Positions 55,738 through 64,000 of a stretch of DNA of 64,000 nt are shown here, in pieces (the first letter of the stretch is position 1; every line of letters begins with the position of its first letter). The notes beneath the pieces are model-generated. The model had not been told where the DNA came from and ran no database searches. It was given only the letters and a program-made list of their open reading frames with translations. The DNA is from Lysobacter sp. BMK333-48F3 (lineage in GTDB: Bacteria > Pseudomonadota > Gammaproteobacteria > Xanthomonadales > Xanthomonadaceae). Position numbers and translations under genes: made by a program. The stretch lies in NCBI RefSeq assembly GCF_019733395.1, contig NZ_JAIHOO010000001.1:2852501-2916500 (forward strand). The letters are read 5' to 3'.

Positions 55738-55739
55738 CG

Positions 55740-56142
55740 GGCGTGCGGCCCGCCGTCGCCGGGCCTTGCACCGGCCTCGCGCAACGCAGCAATCGCCGGG
55801 CCGGCCGCTGCGGACGTCGCCCCCCCTGCGTGCCGGTATAAATCGAAAAATACGACCAATCGCCCAAAATCTTCGGGCAACGTGACCGTTCGTCGGCCGA
55901 AACGCGCACAAATGGGAGATCATCCCGCCGGCGCGTTAATTAACGCAGGTTTAGCGCCGTCCGGGCCGACGTTAAGTGGTATTAACAAACACCTTGACGG
56001 TGTATGATCCCCCCGCCAGTGACTGCGGCGCCGGCTCTGCCGGGTGCTACCGCGTCTCTGTCGCAGGAGCAGCGCCGCATAAGACTGTCCCGATCAAACA
56101 GTCCGATCACCCCCCGTTCCGATCGATCTGAAGGAGTTAGAG
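55740..56142. other. Promoter region between the two ompA copies
   Basis: About 400 bases, not duplicated from the region before copy 1. It is AT-richer than the genes, with a perfect palindrome GCGTTAATTAACGC (55933-55946), AAAAATACGACCAAT and, just before copy 2, TTGACG and TATGAT (56001-56006). The second gene probably has its own promoter here. Confidence 0.5.
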
Positions 56143-57222
56143 ATGAAGATCCGTATGTTGAGCACCGCACTGCTGGCGGGCTTGGCTTTTTCGCAGGTGG
56201 CCAGCGCGCAGGATTTCGATGACCGCTGGTACCTGACCGGCTCGGCCGGCATGAATGTCCAGGACAACGACCGCGGCACCCGCAACGCTCCGTTCGGCGC
56301 GATCGGCCTGGGCAAGTTCCTGAGCCCGAACTGGTCGCTGGACGGCGAGCTGAACTACCAGAACCCGAAGTTCGACGCCGACCAGGATCTGAACTGGAGC
56401 CAGTACGGCATCTCGCTCGACCTGCGCCGCCACTTCGTCACCGAAGGCCGCAACTGGAACCCCTACCTGCTGATGGGCCTGGGCTACCAGCGCTCGGAAG
56501 AAGAGTATGTGGTCAGCTCGCCGCTGTCGCCGGCCGAGCGTAAGGACGGCAACTTCGCCGCCAAGGTCGGCGTCGGCGTCCAGGGCGACCTGGGCCGCGT
56601 CGGCATCCGCACCGAACTGGCTTACCGCGCCGACTTCGACGACACCAGCGTCGCCGCTCCGCAGGAAGACTGGTTCGGCGACGTGCTGGCCTCGGTCGGC
56701 ATCATCGTCCCGCTGGGTCCGGAGCCGGTCGCTGCGGTCGCTCCCGCTCCGGTCGTGGAGCCGGGCTGCGCCGACAAGGACGACGACGGCGACGGCGTGA
56801 ACAACTGCGACGACAAGTGCCCGGGTTCGCAGGCTGGCCAGACCATCGGTCCGGACGGCTGCCCGGTGCCGGTCACCATCGACCTGAAGGGCGTGAACTT
56901 CGACTTCGACAAGTCGACCCTGCGTCCGGATGCGGTGGCGATCCTCAACGAGGCCGTCGAAATCCTGAAGCGCTATCCCGACCTGAAGGTCGAAGTGGCC
57001 GGCCACACCGACCTGTGCGGTAAGGACGACTACAACCAGAAGCTGTCGGAGCGTCGCGCCAAGGCCGCTTACGACTACCTGACCAGCAACGGCGTCGACG
57101 CCGCTCGCCTCCAGGGTCCGGTCGGCTACGGCGAGAGCCGTCCGCTGGAATCGACCCCGCAGACCTTCCCGGCCTGCAAGAGCGAGGTCAACCGTCGTAC
57201 CGAGCTGAACGTCCAGAACTAA
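56143..57222 (+). CDS. OmpA-family outer-membrane protein, copy 2
   Basis: A 359-residue tandem paralog of the preceding gene, with its own signal peptide (MKIRMLSTALLAGLAFSQVASA), the same barrel with local changes, and an identical linker, calcium-loop and OmpA domain. About 550 bases of the 3' half differ from copy 1 at only a few synonymous sites (for example GAC/GAT and TAC/TAT), and even the 3' untranslated hairpin is shared. AAGGAG precedes the ATG. The pattern indicates recent gene conversion or recent duplication of the 3' half. Confidence 0.93.
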   Translation: MKIRMLSTALLAGLAFSQVASAQDFDDRWYLTGSAGMNVQDNDRGTRNAPFGAIGLGKFLSPNWSLDGELNYQNPKFDADQDLNWSQYGISLDLRRHFVTEGRNWNPYLLMGLGYQRSEEEYVVSSPLSPAERKDGNFAAKVGVGVQGDLGRVGIRTELAYRADFDDTSVAAPQEDWFGDVLASVGIIVPLGPEPVAAVAPAPVVEPGCADKDDDGDGVNNCDDKCPGSQAGQTIGPDGCPVPVTIDLKGVNFDFDKSTLRPDAVAILNEAVEILKRYPDLKVEVAGHTDLCGKDDYNQKLSERRAKAAYDYLTSNGVDAARLQGPVGYGESRPLESTPQTFPACKSEVNRRTELNVQN

Positions 57223-57266
57223 GCCTCTGGAACGGCGCGGGCCTCGGCCCGCGCACGGCAGCACCC

Positions 57267-57301
57267 ACGAAGCCCGGCCTCGCGCCGGGCTTCGTTTTTT
57301 T
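57267..57301 (+). terminator. Terminator of ompA copy 2
   Basis: ACGAAGCCCGGC pairs perfectly with GCCGGGCTTCGT around CTCGC and is followed by seven T residues. Confidence 0.88.
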
Positions 57302-57469
57302 CGCGGCGCGCCGAGCGCGTCCGGGCATGACGAAGCTGAATCGAGCATCGCGCTAAAAAACCTCGATAACCGCCTGATTTCGCGGGTTGTCCATGGCCTT
57401 GCGCGCGCCTACACTGGCGCATCGTTCAACGGCGCGGCGATGCGTTCGCGCCGAACCCGGGAGACCCTC

Positions 57470-57994
57470 ATGCGCCGAGTCCTTGCCGCCACGTCGTTGT
57501 TCCTGTTCGCCGCCGCGGCGCAGGCGCAGACCGCCAATTGCGCAGCGCTCGCCGCCACGCGCGCGCAGCCGGTCGAACCGACCCTGATCGCGCCGATCTC
57601 GCCGGAACTGGTCGCGCCCGCGCACCAGCTCGGCTCGCCGAGCGGCGTGCTGTCGCAGGCGCTGGACGAAGCCTTGTCGGTCGACCAGGTGCTGCTGCGC
57701 ATCCGCCTGGAAGGCTGCAACGTCGCCAAGGCCGCGCCGGCCTCGACCGGCATGCCCTCGGCCAACGATCCGGCGGCCTACAAGCCCAAGACCGAGTTCG
57801 ACAACACGCCGTGGCGCTTCAACATGAGCCAGGGCGGCAAGCGCATGACCGCCGACGAGTTCAGCGCCTGGATGAAGGCCAAGGGCGTGCGCGTGGCCAA
57901 GGGCAACGGCGCCGCGGCCGCACCGGCCGCACCGGCACCGGCGCCGGTGGCCGAAGCCGCACCCGCCGCGGCCGAGAAGAGCAAGAAGAAGTAA
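57470..57994 (+). CDS. Exported protein of unknown function with Ala/Pro-rich tail
   Basis: A 174-residue secreted or periplasmic protein. A signal peptide MRRVLAATSLFLFAAAAQAQ gives a mature N-terminus with two cysteines (NCAAL; EGCNV) likely to form a disulfide. A middle region reads FDNTPWRFNMSQGGKRMTADEFSAWMKAKGVRVAKG, and the end is an Ala/Pro run with a basic KSKKK tail. The ATG at 57470 follows GGAG. I do not recognise a named family. The neighbour 3' is a pseudouridine synthase, with a terminator between. Confidence 0.7.
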   Translation: MRRVLAATSLFLFAAAAQAQTANCAALAATRAQPVEPTLIAPISPELVAPAHQLGSPSGVLSQALDEALSVDQVLLRIRLEGCNVAKAAPASTGMPSANDPAAYKPKTEFDNTPWRFNMSQGGKRMTADEFSAWMKAKGVRVAKGNGAAAAPAAPAPAPVAEAAPAAAEKSKKK

Positions 57995-58016
57995 GCCGCA
58001 TCGGCGGCGCAACCGG

Positions 58017-58051
58017 ACGGCCGCGGGCATCGCCTGCGGCCGTTCCGTTTT
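58017..58051 (+). terminator. Intrinsic terminator after the unknown exported protein gene
   Basis: ACGGCCGC pairs with GCGGCCGT, extended by GGGC/GCCT inside, followed by TTCCGTTTT. Confidence 0.7.
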
Positions 58052-58138
58052 GGGTGCCATGAATCGGCGCCATGCATCGGCGCCGCGAACCGGCGCGCCG
58101 CCCTATCCTCGATCCGATCCCAGCGATCCGCCGCCGCC

Positions 58139-58876
58139 TTGAGTCCGCCTCCTCCCCGTCACGGTCTGGCCCGCGTGCTGTCCAAGCAGGGGCTGTGCTC
58201 GCGCAGCGAGGCGGCCAAATGGATCGCCGCCGGACGGGTCGCGGTCGACGGGCGGGTGGTGCGCGATCCGGAGTTTCCGATCGTCCAGGGCCGTCAGCGC
58301 ATCGCCGTCGACGGCCAGGCGATCGAAGCGGCCCAGCGCGTCTATCTGATGCTCAACAAACCGCGCGGCCTGGTCACCACCGCCCAGGACGAACGCGGCC
58401 GCGACACCGTCTACCGTTGCTTCGACGGCGCGCTGCTCGACGGCGCGCCGCTGCCGTGGCTGGCGCCGGTGGGCCGGCTCGACAAGGCCAGCGAAGGCTT
58501 GTTGCTGTTCAGCAACGACCCGGCGTGGGCGGCGGCGATCACCGATCCGGAAACCGGGCCGGACAAGACCTATCACGTGCAGGTCGATGCGATTCCGGAT
58601 CCGTCCTTGCTCGCCGCGCTGCACGCCGGCGTCGCCGACGACGGCGAACTGCTGCGCGCCAAGTCGGCGACCCTGCTGCGCGCCGGCGAACGCAACGCTT
58701 GGCTGGAGATCGTGCTCGACGAGGGCCGCAACCGGCAGATCCGGCGCCTGCTGGCGGCGTTCGACCTGGACGTGCTGCGGCTGGTGCGGGTCGCGATCGG
58801 ATCGCTGGCGCTCGGCGAACTGGCCAAGGGGCAGTGGCGGCGGCTGGACCCGCAGGACCTGCAGCGGCTGCGCTGA
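58139..58876 (+). CDS. RsuA/RluB/RluE-family pseudouridine synthase
   Basis: A 245-residue rRNA pseudouridine synthase. It has an N-terminal S4 RNA-binding domain (RVLSKQGLCSRSEAAKWIAAGRVAVDG), the family linker (RVYLMLNKPRGLVTTAQD) and the catalytic loop GRLDKASEGLLL with Asp115 as nucleophile. The C-terminal LDEGRNRQIRRLLAA is typical. The start appears to be a TTG at 58139, with no in-frame ATG before the S4 domain. The modified 16S or 23S site cannot be told from sequence. Confidence 0.88.
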   Translation: MSPPPPRHGLARVLSKQGLCSRSEAAKWIAAGRVAVDGRVVRDPEFPIVQGRQRIAVDGQAIEAAQRVYLMLNKPRGLVTTAQDERGRDTVYRCFDGALLDGAPLPWLAPVGRLDKASEGLLLFSNDPAWAAAITDPETGPDKTYHVQVDAIPDPSLLAALHAGVADDGELLRAKSATLLRAGERNAWLEIVLDEGRNRQIRRLLAAFDLDVLRLVRVAIGSLALGELAKGQWRRLDPQDLQRLR

Positions 58877-59138
58877 GCGGGCCGTTGCGCACGCGGGCCG
58901 CAGCGGAAATCCGACCGCAGTAACGGTCGCGGACGCCGTCCGCGGCTTATGGTGGGCGCCGGAACCGCCGCTGCGCACCGCGCGCGGCCATCGCGCGACA
59001 AGGAGGTGCGCTGCCGGCCCGGGCCCTGCCCGCGGGAGGCCGGCCCGATCGGAGCATCGCAATCTTCCGCACTTCCAACCGCGCCGCGGCCCCCCGGCCG
59101 GCGGCGCGCCGACTCGTCATGCCAAGGAGAGACCTACG

Positions 59139-59660
59139 ATGTCGCAGCAAACCCTCACCCCCGTCCGCAAGCCCCGCGCCTGGACCCAGCGCCTGCGCGC
59201 CCTGCTGGTCGCCGCGCTGCTGAGCTTCAGCGTCGGCGCGATCGCCGACCCGGTGATCGCCAACCAGATCCTGCAGGCGGTGCGTTACGACCGGCAGATC
59301 CTGGACATGGACCTGCAGATCGCCAGGAGCTTCGTGCAGAACGGCAACATCGCCCAGGCGCGGCTCTACTACACCCGCGCGCAGATGGACGCGACCATGC
59401 TCAGCGTCCAACTGGCCAAGTTGCAGCAGCAGAATCTGGATTCGCTCAACCGCGGCCTGTACAGCAACCGCGCGGCGATGGAACTGGCGGTCTCCAAGGG
59501 CCAGATGTCCCGGTTGCAGAGCCAGTACATCGAGATGGACCTGGCGATCCTGTCGCAGCTGCCGACCTCGATGGAGCATCGGGTCAAGCTGGACATGGAC
59601 CTGTTCGTGTTCAACATGACCATGATGCAGCTGGAACAGGCGATGCGCGACGCCGCCTGA
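59139..59660 (+). CDS. Exported helical protein of unknown function
   Basis: A 173-residue protein with a basic lead and a signal or anchor at about 18-36 (LRALLVAALLSFSVGAIA). The mature part is almost wholly helical and low in charge clusters: ANQILQAVRYDRQILDMDLQ, AQARLYYTRAQMDATMLSVQLAKLQQQ and MSRLQSQYIEMDLAILSQL suggest a coiled coil or helical bundle. AAGGAGA lies 8 bases before the ATG. No family is recognised; it is a candidate periplasmic adaptor or stress protein. Confidence 0.7.
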   Translation: MSQQTLTPVRKPRAWTQRLRALLVAALLSFSVGAIADPVIANQILQAVRYDRQILDMDLQIARSFVQNGNIAQARLYYTRAQMDATMLSVQLAKLQQQNLDSLNRGLYSNRAAMELAVSKGQMSRLQSQYIEMDLAILSQLPTSMEHRVKLDMDLFVFNMTMMQLEQAMRDAA

Positions 59661-59749
59661 GCGTCCCATGGGCGGCCGCACGACGGCCGCCCATCTCGCT
59701 GCCTTCGTTCCTGATGGCTAGTCCCGCGCGCCGTCAAGCGCTCGCAGCC

Positions 59750-59825
59750 GCGCCTTGGCCAATCCCGAATCTCGAATCCCAGCGCCGCTAAGCGCTCCTG
59801 ATCCCGAATCCCTAATCTCCCGCGC
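59750..59825. repeat. AATCCCGAATC-type repeats
   Basis: CCAATCCCGAATCTCGAATCCCAG, GATCCCGAATCCCTAATCTC and two CGCCGYTAAGCGCTC / CGCCGTCAGGCGCTC units follow each other, akin to the GGGAATCGGGAATGG family elsewhere in the window. They lie just before the HNH pseudogene's stop. Confidence 0.6.
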
Positions 59826-60209
59826 CGTCAGGCGCTCGCCAGCGCGCCAGGCGCGCTTCCAGCAAGGCGGAGACCACTTCCCGCGCCCGTGCGTCGCCGG
59901 GCCCGCGCGCGTCGTGGCTGGCGCCCTTGCCGTGGTTGCACGGCGCGCAGGCGAGGGCGAGGTTGCGCGGATCGTCGGCTTCTTCGCCGACCTGCGCGGT
60001 CAGCGCCGCGGCGGCGCGGCGGCCGAACCAGGCGCTGGGCACCACGTGTTCCAGCGAGGCCGAGCCAGGGCCTCGCCGTCCTCGCGCAGGGCCAGCGCGC
60101 GCCGGCAATGCAGGCAGCGCGTGCGCCAGACCCGTTCGCCGGCGTCGAAGCCGGCCAGCGCGTCGGTGCGCACGGCTTGCAGCAGGCGGCGGCGCAGCGC
60201 GGAACGCAC
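59812..60209 (-). pseudogene. HNH endonuclease gene with a one-base frameshift
   Basis: Two overlapping minus-strand frames together make an HNH-endonuclease-like protein of about 132 residues. The 5' part reads RSALRRRLLQAVRTDALAG to RTRCLHCRRALALREDGEAL; the 3' part, in another frame, reads SLEHVVPSAWFGRRAA and DPRNLALACAPCNHGKGA, the HNH core with zinc-like CxxC pairs CLHC and CAPC. They join near 60063-60068 if one C is restored to GGCTCGG, giving GGCCTCGG. The start would be the GTG at 60209. It may be a true pseudogene or a sequencing error in a C/G run. Confidence 0.7.
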
Positions 60210-60217
60210 GGGCTCAA

Positions 60218-60251
60218 CAAAGCGAAACGGCGCCGGGGAGGCCGGCGCCGT
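60218..60251 (-). terminator. Intrinsic terminator of the kbl gene
   Basis: On the minus strand ACGGCGCCGG, loop CCTCC, CCGGCGCCGT, then TTCGCTTTG. Confidence 0.7.
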
Positions 60252-60286
60252 CGAGAACGCGATCGATCGATACCGGCACCGACGGC

Positions 60287-61480
60287 TCAGCCCTGGATCA
60301 CGCCGAGCTCGCGGCCGATCTTGATGAAGGCGTCGATCGCCCGATCCAGGTGCTCGCGGGTGTGCGCCGCCGACATCTGGGTGCGGATGCGCGCCTGGCC
60401 CTGCGGCACCACCGGGTAGAAGAAGCCGATCGCATAGATGCCTTCCTCGAGCAGGCGCGCGGCGAACTTCTGCGCCAGCGGCGCGTCGTACAGCATCACC
60501 GGGCTGATCGGGTGCACGCCGGGCTTGACGTCGAAACCGGCGGCGGTCATGCGTTCGCGGAAATAAGCGGTGTTGCGCGCCAGTTGCTCGCGCAGGTCGC
60601 CGGCCGCCGACAGCATCTCGAAGGCCTTGATGCCCGCGGCGACCACGTGCGGCGGCAGCGAGTTGGAGAACAGGTAGGGGCGCGAGCGCTGGCGCAGCAG
60701 TTCGATCACTTCCTTCCTGGCGGTGGTGAAGCCGCCGAGCGCGCCGCCCATGGCCTTGCCCAGGGTGCCGGTGAAGATGTCGATCTTGTCCATCACCCCC
60801 TTGACCTCGGCCGAGCCGCGGCCGTGGGCGCCGAGGAAGCCGGTGGCGTGGCATTCGTCGATGTGGACCAGGGCGCCGTACTTTTTCGCCAGGGCGACGA
60901 TTTCGTCGAGCGGAGCGATGAAGCCGTCCATCGAGAACACGCCGTCGCTGGTGATCAGCTTGGTCTTGCAGCCGGCGGCGTCGGCGGCCTGGAGCTGCTT
61001 TTCCAGGTCGGCCATGTCGCAGTTGGCGTAGCGGAAGCGCTTGGCCTTGCACAGGCGCACGCCGTCGATGATCGAGGCGTGGTTGAGCGCGTCGGAGATG
61101 ATCGCGTCGTTCTCGCCCAGCAGCGGCTCGAACAGGCCGCCGTTGGCGTCGAAGCAGGCGGCGTAGAGGATCGTGTCTTGCGTGCCGAAGAACTCGGCGA
61201 TGGTCTTCTCGAGTTGCTTGTGCAGGTCCTGGGTGCCGCAGATGAAGCGCACCGAAGCCATGCCGAAGCCGTGCGTGTCCAGCGCGTCCTTGGCCGCCCG
61301 GATGATGTCCGGATGGTCCGCCAGGCCGAGGTAGTTGTTGGCGCAGAAGTTCAGCACCGTGCGCCCGTCCTCGAGCACGATTTCGGCCGACTGCGGGCTG
61401 GTGATGATGCGCTCGGACTTGAACAGCCCGGCGGCGCGGATCTCGTCGAGGGTGTCGGCGTAGTGTTGGGTCAGGGACAT
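60287..61480 (-). CDS. kbl: Glycine C-acetyltransferase (2-amino-3-ketobutyrate CoA ligase)
   Basis: A 397-residue PLP enzyme that splits 2-amino-3-oxobutyrate with CoA into glycine and acetyl-CoA. Lys242 in [13 protein letters not shown] is the PLP lysine; [11 protein letters not shown] near the N-terminus, the HASIIDG loop and [15 protein letters not shown] are family hallmarks. The ATG at 61480 replaces a longer lead that runs through a repeat. It follows tdh on the same strand, 128 bases downstream, and completes the threonine pathway. Confidence 0.96.
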   Translation of the reverse strand: MSLTQHYADTLDEIRAAGLFKSERIITSPQSAEIVLEDGRTVLNFCANNYLGLADHPDIIRAAKDALDTHGFGMASVRFICGTQDLHKQLEKTIAEFFGTQDTILYAACFDANGGLFEPLLGENDAIISDALNHASIIDGVRLCKAKRFRYANCDMADLEKQLQAADAAGCKTKLITSDGVFSMDGFIAPLDEIVALAKKYGALVHIDECHATGFLGAHGRGSAEVKGVMDKIDIFTGTLGKAMGGALGGFTTARKEVIELLRQRSRPYLFSNSLPPHVVAAGIKAFEMLSAAGDLREQLARNTAYFRERMTAAGFDVKPGVHPISPVMLYDAPLAQKFAARLLEEGIYAIGFFYPVVPQGQARIRTQMSAAHTREHLDRAIDAFIKIGRELGVIQG

Positions 61481-61487
61481 GGGGGCC

Positions 61488-61612
61488 GGGAATTGGGAAT
61501 AGGGAATTGGGAATCGGAAAGCGGCATGCCGGGGAACTGAAGCGTGAACCGGGCGGGACGTTGCGCTCTTCCCATTCCCAATTCCCGATTCTCCATTCCC
61601 GGCTCTCGTCAA
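61488..61612. repeat. Inverted GGGAATTGGGAATCGG repeats between tdh and kbl
   Basis: GGGAATTGGGAATAGGGAAT (about 61491-61515) is mirrored by CCCATTCCCAATTCCCGATTC (61571-61593). The stretch lies in the gap between the two threonine genes, and could fold in the mRNA and reduce kbl relative to tdh. Confidence 0.7.
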
Positions 61613-62643
61613 TTCCAGCTAAGCACGACCTTCCCGGCCTTGCCCGCTTCCATCAGGTCGAAGCCCTTCTGGAATTCGTCGATCGGCAGTTGGTGGGTCA
61701 GCACCTTGCCGAGCGGGAAACCGGACAGCACCAGCTGGGTCATCTTGTACCAGGTCTCGTACATCTTGCGGCCGTAGATGCCGTGCAGGGTCAGGCCCTT
61801 GAAGATGATCTTGTCCCAGTCGGCGCCGGCGCCCTTGGGCATGATGCCGAGCATGGCGATCTTGCCGCCGTGGTACATGCAGTCGAGCATGTCGTTGAAG
61901 GCGCGCGGGTTGCCGCTCATCTCCAGGCCGACGTCGAAGCCTTCCATGTGCAGGTCGGCCATCACGTCCTTGAGCGACTGGTTGGCGACGTTGACCACCC
62001 GGGTCGCGCCCATGTCGGCGGCCAGCTTGAGGCGGAAGTCGTTGACGTCGGTGACCACCACGTTGCGCGCGCCGATGTGCTTGCAGATGCCGGCGGCGAT
62101 GATGCCGATCGGGCCGGCGCCGGTGATCAGCACGTCCTCGCCGACCACGTCGAACTCCAGCGCGCAATGCGCGGCGTTGCCGTAGGGATCGAAGAACGCG
62201 GCCAGTTCGCTCGGGATCTGGTCCGGGATCGGCCACAGGTTGCTGGCCGGCATGACGATGTACTCGGCGAAGGCGCCGTTGCGGTTGACGCCGATGCCGG
62301 TGGTGTTCGGGCACAGGTGCTGGCGGCCGGCGCGGCAGTTGCGGCAATGGCCGCAGACGATGTGGCCTTCGGCCGAGACGCGTTGGCCCGGACGGTAGCC
62401 GGTGACGCCGGGGCCGAGGTCGACGATGCGGCCGACGAACTCGTGGCCGATCACCAGGCCCGGCTTGATCGTGCGCTGGCTCCAGTCGTCCCACAGGTAG
62501 ATGTGCAGGTCGGTGCCGCAGATCGCGGTTTTCTCGAGCTTGATCAGCACCTCGTTCGGACCCGGCACCGGTACCGGCACGTCTTCCATCCAGATGCCCT
62601 TGCCGGCTTCGCGCTTGACCAGTGCCTTCATCGTTTGCGTCAT
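61609..62643 (-). CDS. tdh: L-threonine 3-dehydrogenase
   Basis: A 344-residue zinc-dependent medium-chain dehydrogenase that oxidises threonine to 2-amino-3-oxobutyrate with NAD. The catalytic zinc site shows [12 protein letters not shown] and [12 protein letters not shown]; the structural zinc cysteines are [15 protein letters not shown]; the NAD loop is [22 protein letters not shown]. It lies upstream of kbl. A start four codons later ([12 protein letters not shown]) is equally possible. Confidence 0.96.
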   Translation of the reverse strand: MTQTMKALVKREAGKGIWMEDVPVPVPGPNEVLIKLEKTAICGTDLHIYLWDDWSQRTIKPGLVIGHEFVGRIVDLGPGVTGYRPGQRVSAEGHIVCGHCRNCRAGRQHLCPNTTGIGVNRNGAFAEYIVMPASNLWPIPDQIPSELAAFFDPYGNAAHCALEFDVVGEDVLITGAGPIGIIAAGICKHIGARNVVVTDVNDFRLKLAADMGATRVVNVANQSLKDVMADLHMEGFDVGLEMSGNPRAFNDMLDCMYHGGKIAMLGIMPKGAGADWDKIIFKGLTLHGIYGRKMYETWYKMTQLVLSGFPLGKVLTHQLPIDEFQKGFDLMEAGKAGKVVLSWN

Positions 62644-62790
62644 GGGGGTCGTTACCTGAGAGCCGCGGCGGCGCCGCGCGGGAAAGAAGCGCGAATTATA
62701 CGCCGCCGCCCGGGGCGGGGCCGGGCCCGGGTTTGCCGGGGTCGGCCGGCTTGGCCTATCGTCGCGGCTTCGTAATGTTCCGGAACGACC

Positions 62791-64000
62791 ATGCGCCCCC
62801 GTGTGTTAGCCCTGTCCCTGGCCTTGTGCGCCACCGCCGCCCAGGCCGATGAAGGCATGTGGATGCCCTCGCAGCTGCCCGATATCGCGCCCCAGCTGCG
62901 CGCCGCCGGTTTCCAGGGCGACCCCGCCGGCCTGGCCGAGCTGACCCGCGCGCCGATGAACGCGGTGGTCAAGGTCGGCGGCGCCACCGGCGCCTTCGTT
63001 TCCGCCGACGGCCTGGTGCTGACCAACCACCACGTCGCCTTCGGCGTGATCCAGTACAACGCCAAGCCGGAGCGCGACCTGATCCACGACGGCTACGTCG
63101 CCGCCGACCGCGCCGCCGAGCTGCCGGCCAACCCGGACTTCCGCGTGCTGGTCACCACCGGCTTCGACAAGGTCACCGAGCGCGTGCTGAAGGATGCGCG
63201 CGGCAAGCGCGGCCGCGCCTACTACGACGCGGTCGACGCGGCGACCAAGTCGCTGGTCGCCGAATGCGAACGCGAGGCCGGTTACCGCTGCAGCGTCGCC
63301 AACATGTACTACGGCACCGACTTCTACCTGATCCGCCAGCTCGAGTTGCGCGACGTGCGCCTGGTGTACGCGCCGCCGGACAGCATCGGCAACTACGGCG
63401 ACGAGGTCGACAACTTCGTCTGGCCGCGCCACAGCGGCGATTTCACCCTGCTGCGCGCCTACGTCGGCCGCGACGGCAAGCCGGCCGACTATTCGCCCGA
63501 CAACGTGCCCTACGCGCCGCCGGGGCATCTGCAGATCGCCACCGACCCGGTGCGCGAAGGCGACTACGCCATGCTCGCCGGCTACCCGGGCGTGACCTTC
63601 CGCCACCGCATGGCCTCCGAGTTCGTCCAGCAGATCGAATGGCAGCTGCCGTCGCGGGTGGCGCTGTACGCCGGCATGATCAAGACCATCGAAGCCGCCG
63701 CCGCGGGCGACGCCGAGGCCAAGGTGCGCTACGCCGCCCAGGTCGCCGGCTTCAAGAACACCCTCAAGCGCGCCCAGGGCGAGCTCGACGGTCTGCGCCG
63801 CAGCGATGCGGTGCGGGTGCGCCGCGAGGACGAGGCGGCGATGCTGGCCTGGCTGGGCAAGCAGGCCGACGCGCGCGCGACCCGCGCCGACATCGACGCG
63901 ACCCAGAAGGTGCTCGACGCCGGCGCGGCCACCCGCGAGCGCGACCAGTTGCTGAGCGCGATCCGCAGCCAGGCGCAATTGCTCGGCGCCGCGCTGACCG
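62791..64000 (+). CDS. S46-family dipeptidyl peptidase (DPP7/DPP11-like), 3' end outside the window
   Basis: The first 403 codons of a serine dipeptidyl peptidase of the S46 family, cut by the window edge. The signal peptide is [19 protein letters not shown]. The mature start [14 protein letters not shown] is the family's EGMW block. The catalytic His is in [10 protein letters not shown] and the Asp in [16 protein letters not shown]; the catalytic Ser lies beyond 64000. Then [12 protein letters not shown] and a helical insert rich in Arg/Ala follow. These periplasmic enzymes release dipeptides from peptides taken in by proteolytic, non-sugar-using bacteria. Divergent from tdh. Confidence 0.9.
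   Translation, partial: MRPRVLALSLALCATAAQADEGMWMPSQLPDIAPQLRAAGFQGDPAGLAELTRAPMNAVVKVGGATGAFVSADGLVLTNHHVAFGVIQYNAKPERDLIHDGYVAADRAAELPANPDFRVLVTTGFDKVTERVLKDARGKRGRAYYDAVDAATKSLVAECEREAGYRCSVANMYYGTDFYLIRQLELRDVRLVYAPPDSIGNYGDEVDNFVWPRHSGDFTLLRAYVGRDGKPADYSPDNVPYAPPGHLQIATDPVREGDYAMLAGYPGVTFRHRMASEFVQQIEWQLPSRVALYAGMIKTIEAAAAGDAEAKVRYAAQVAGFKNTLKRAQGELDGLRRSDAVRVRREDEAAMLAWLGKQADARATRADIDATQKVLDAGAATRERDQLLSAIRSQAQLLGAALT

Noticed and set aside
60000..61052. A separate minus-strand protein overlapping kbl
   Set aside because: Most of it is kbl in the wrong frame; only its last part is real, as the 5' portion of the frameshifted HNH gene.

Overview
The window is very GC-rich, densely coded chromosomal DNA that looks like a Lysobacter-type member of the Xanthomonadaceae. 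The grounds are a complete pqqABCDE cluster, an OprP/OprO porin beside DctA, S46 and SleB-type secreted hydrolases, duplicated OmpA genes, and several intergenic repeat families (CCCCCTTTGAAAAAGGGGG palindromes, GTAGGAGCGGCG units, GGGAATCGGGAATGG hairpins) known from this group. The genus is an inference from style and gene content; no rRNA or tRNA gene was found. No prophage, insertion sequence or CRISPR array was recognised.

Layout. 1-2.2 kb: an OmpA-domain lipoprotein with glycine-rich repeats, then a 0.7-kb block of palindromic elements. 2.2-7.3 kb (minus): a lipoprotein amidase and pqqABCDE, including a 27-residue pqqA. 7.4-14.9 kb: DUF2127 protein, typA/bipA, ppiB, a class I aminotransferase, a thiol-disulfide protein, malate dehydrogenase and a LuxR-type response regulator. 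15.1-25.8 kb: a C4-dicarboxylate/organic-acid block with a hybrid sensor kinase, OprP-type porin, DctA, an MFS permease and a TonB-dependent receptor. The kinase N-terminus and the porin are linked by a zig-zag of inverted duplications. 26.1-31.6 kb: methylcitrate-cycle genes prpE, prpB and prpC with a SUFU-domain gene between; prpD lies alone at 52.9 kb. 31.9-36.9 kb: an unknown winged-helix-like protein, GST, a cell-wall hydrolase, an AT-richer gap and 2,4-dienoyl-CoA reductase. 37.0-42.3 kb: a three-gene SMC/kleisin/KITE-like condensin operon. 42.7-45.1 kb: an EF-G paralog behind a leader with promoter, short ORFs and an intrinsic terminator. 45.2-52.6 kb: oxidoreductase, SGNH hydrolase, two LysR regulators, an MFS exporter and an extradiol-dioxygenase-like enzyme. 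54.6-57.2 kb: tandem near-identical ompA genes. 57.5-64 kb: small exported proteins, a pseudouridine synthase, a frameshifted HNH gene, kbl-tdh for threonine breakdown and the start of an S46 peptidase.

How the genes fit together. Propionyl-CoA made from odd-chain fat or amino acids can be activated and oxidised by PrpE/C/D/B to pyruvate and succinate; Mdh, DctA, the MFS permease and the sensor kinase serve the same C4-acid pool. Kbl and Tdh form a threonine-to-glycine operon. The most unusual items are the porin/kinase inverted-repeat rearrangement, the nuclease-less Muk/Mks/Jet-like operon, and the apparently attenuated EF-G paralog.
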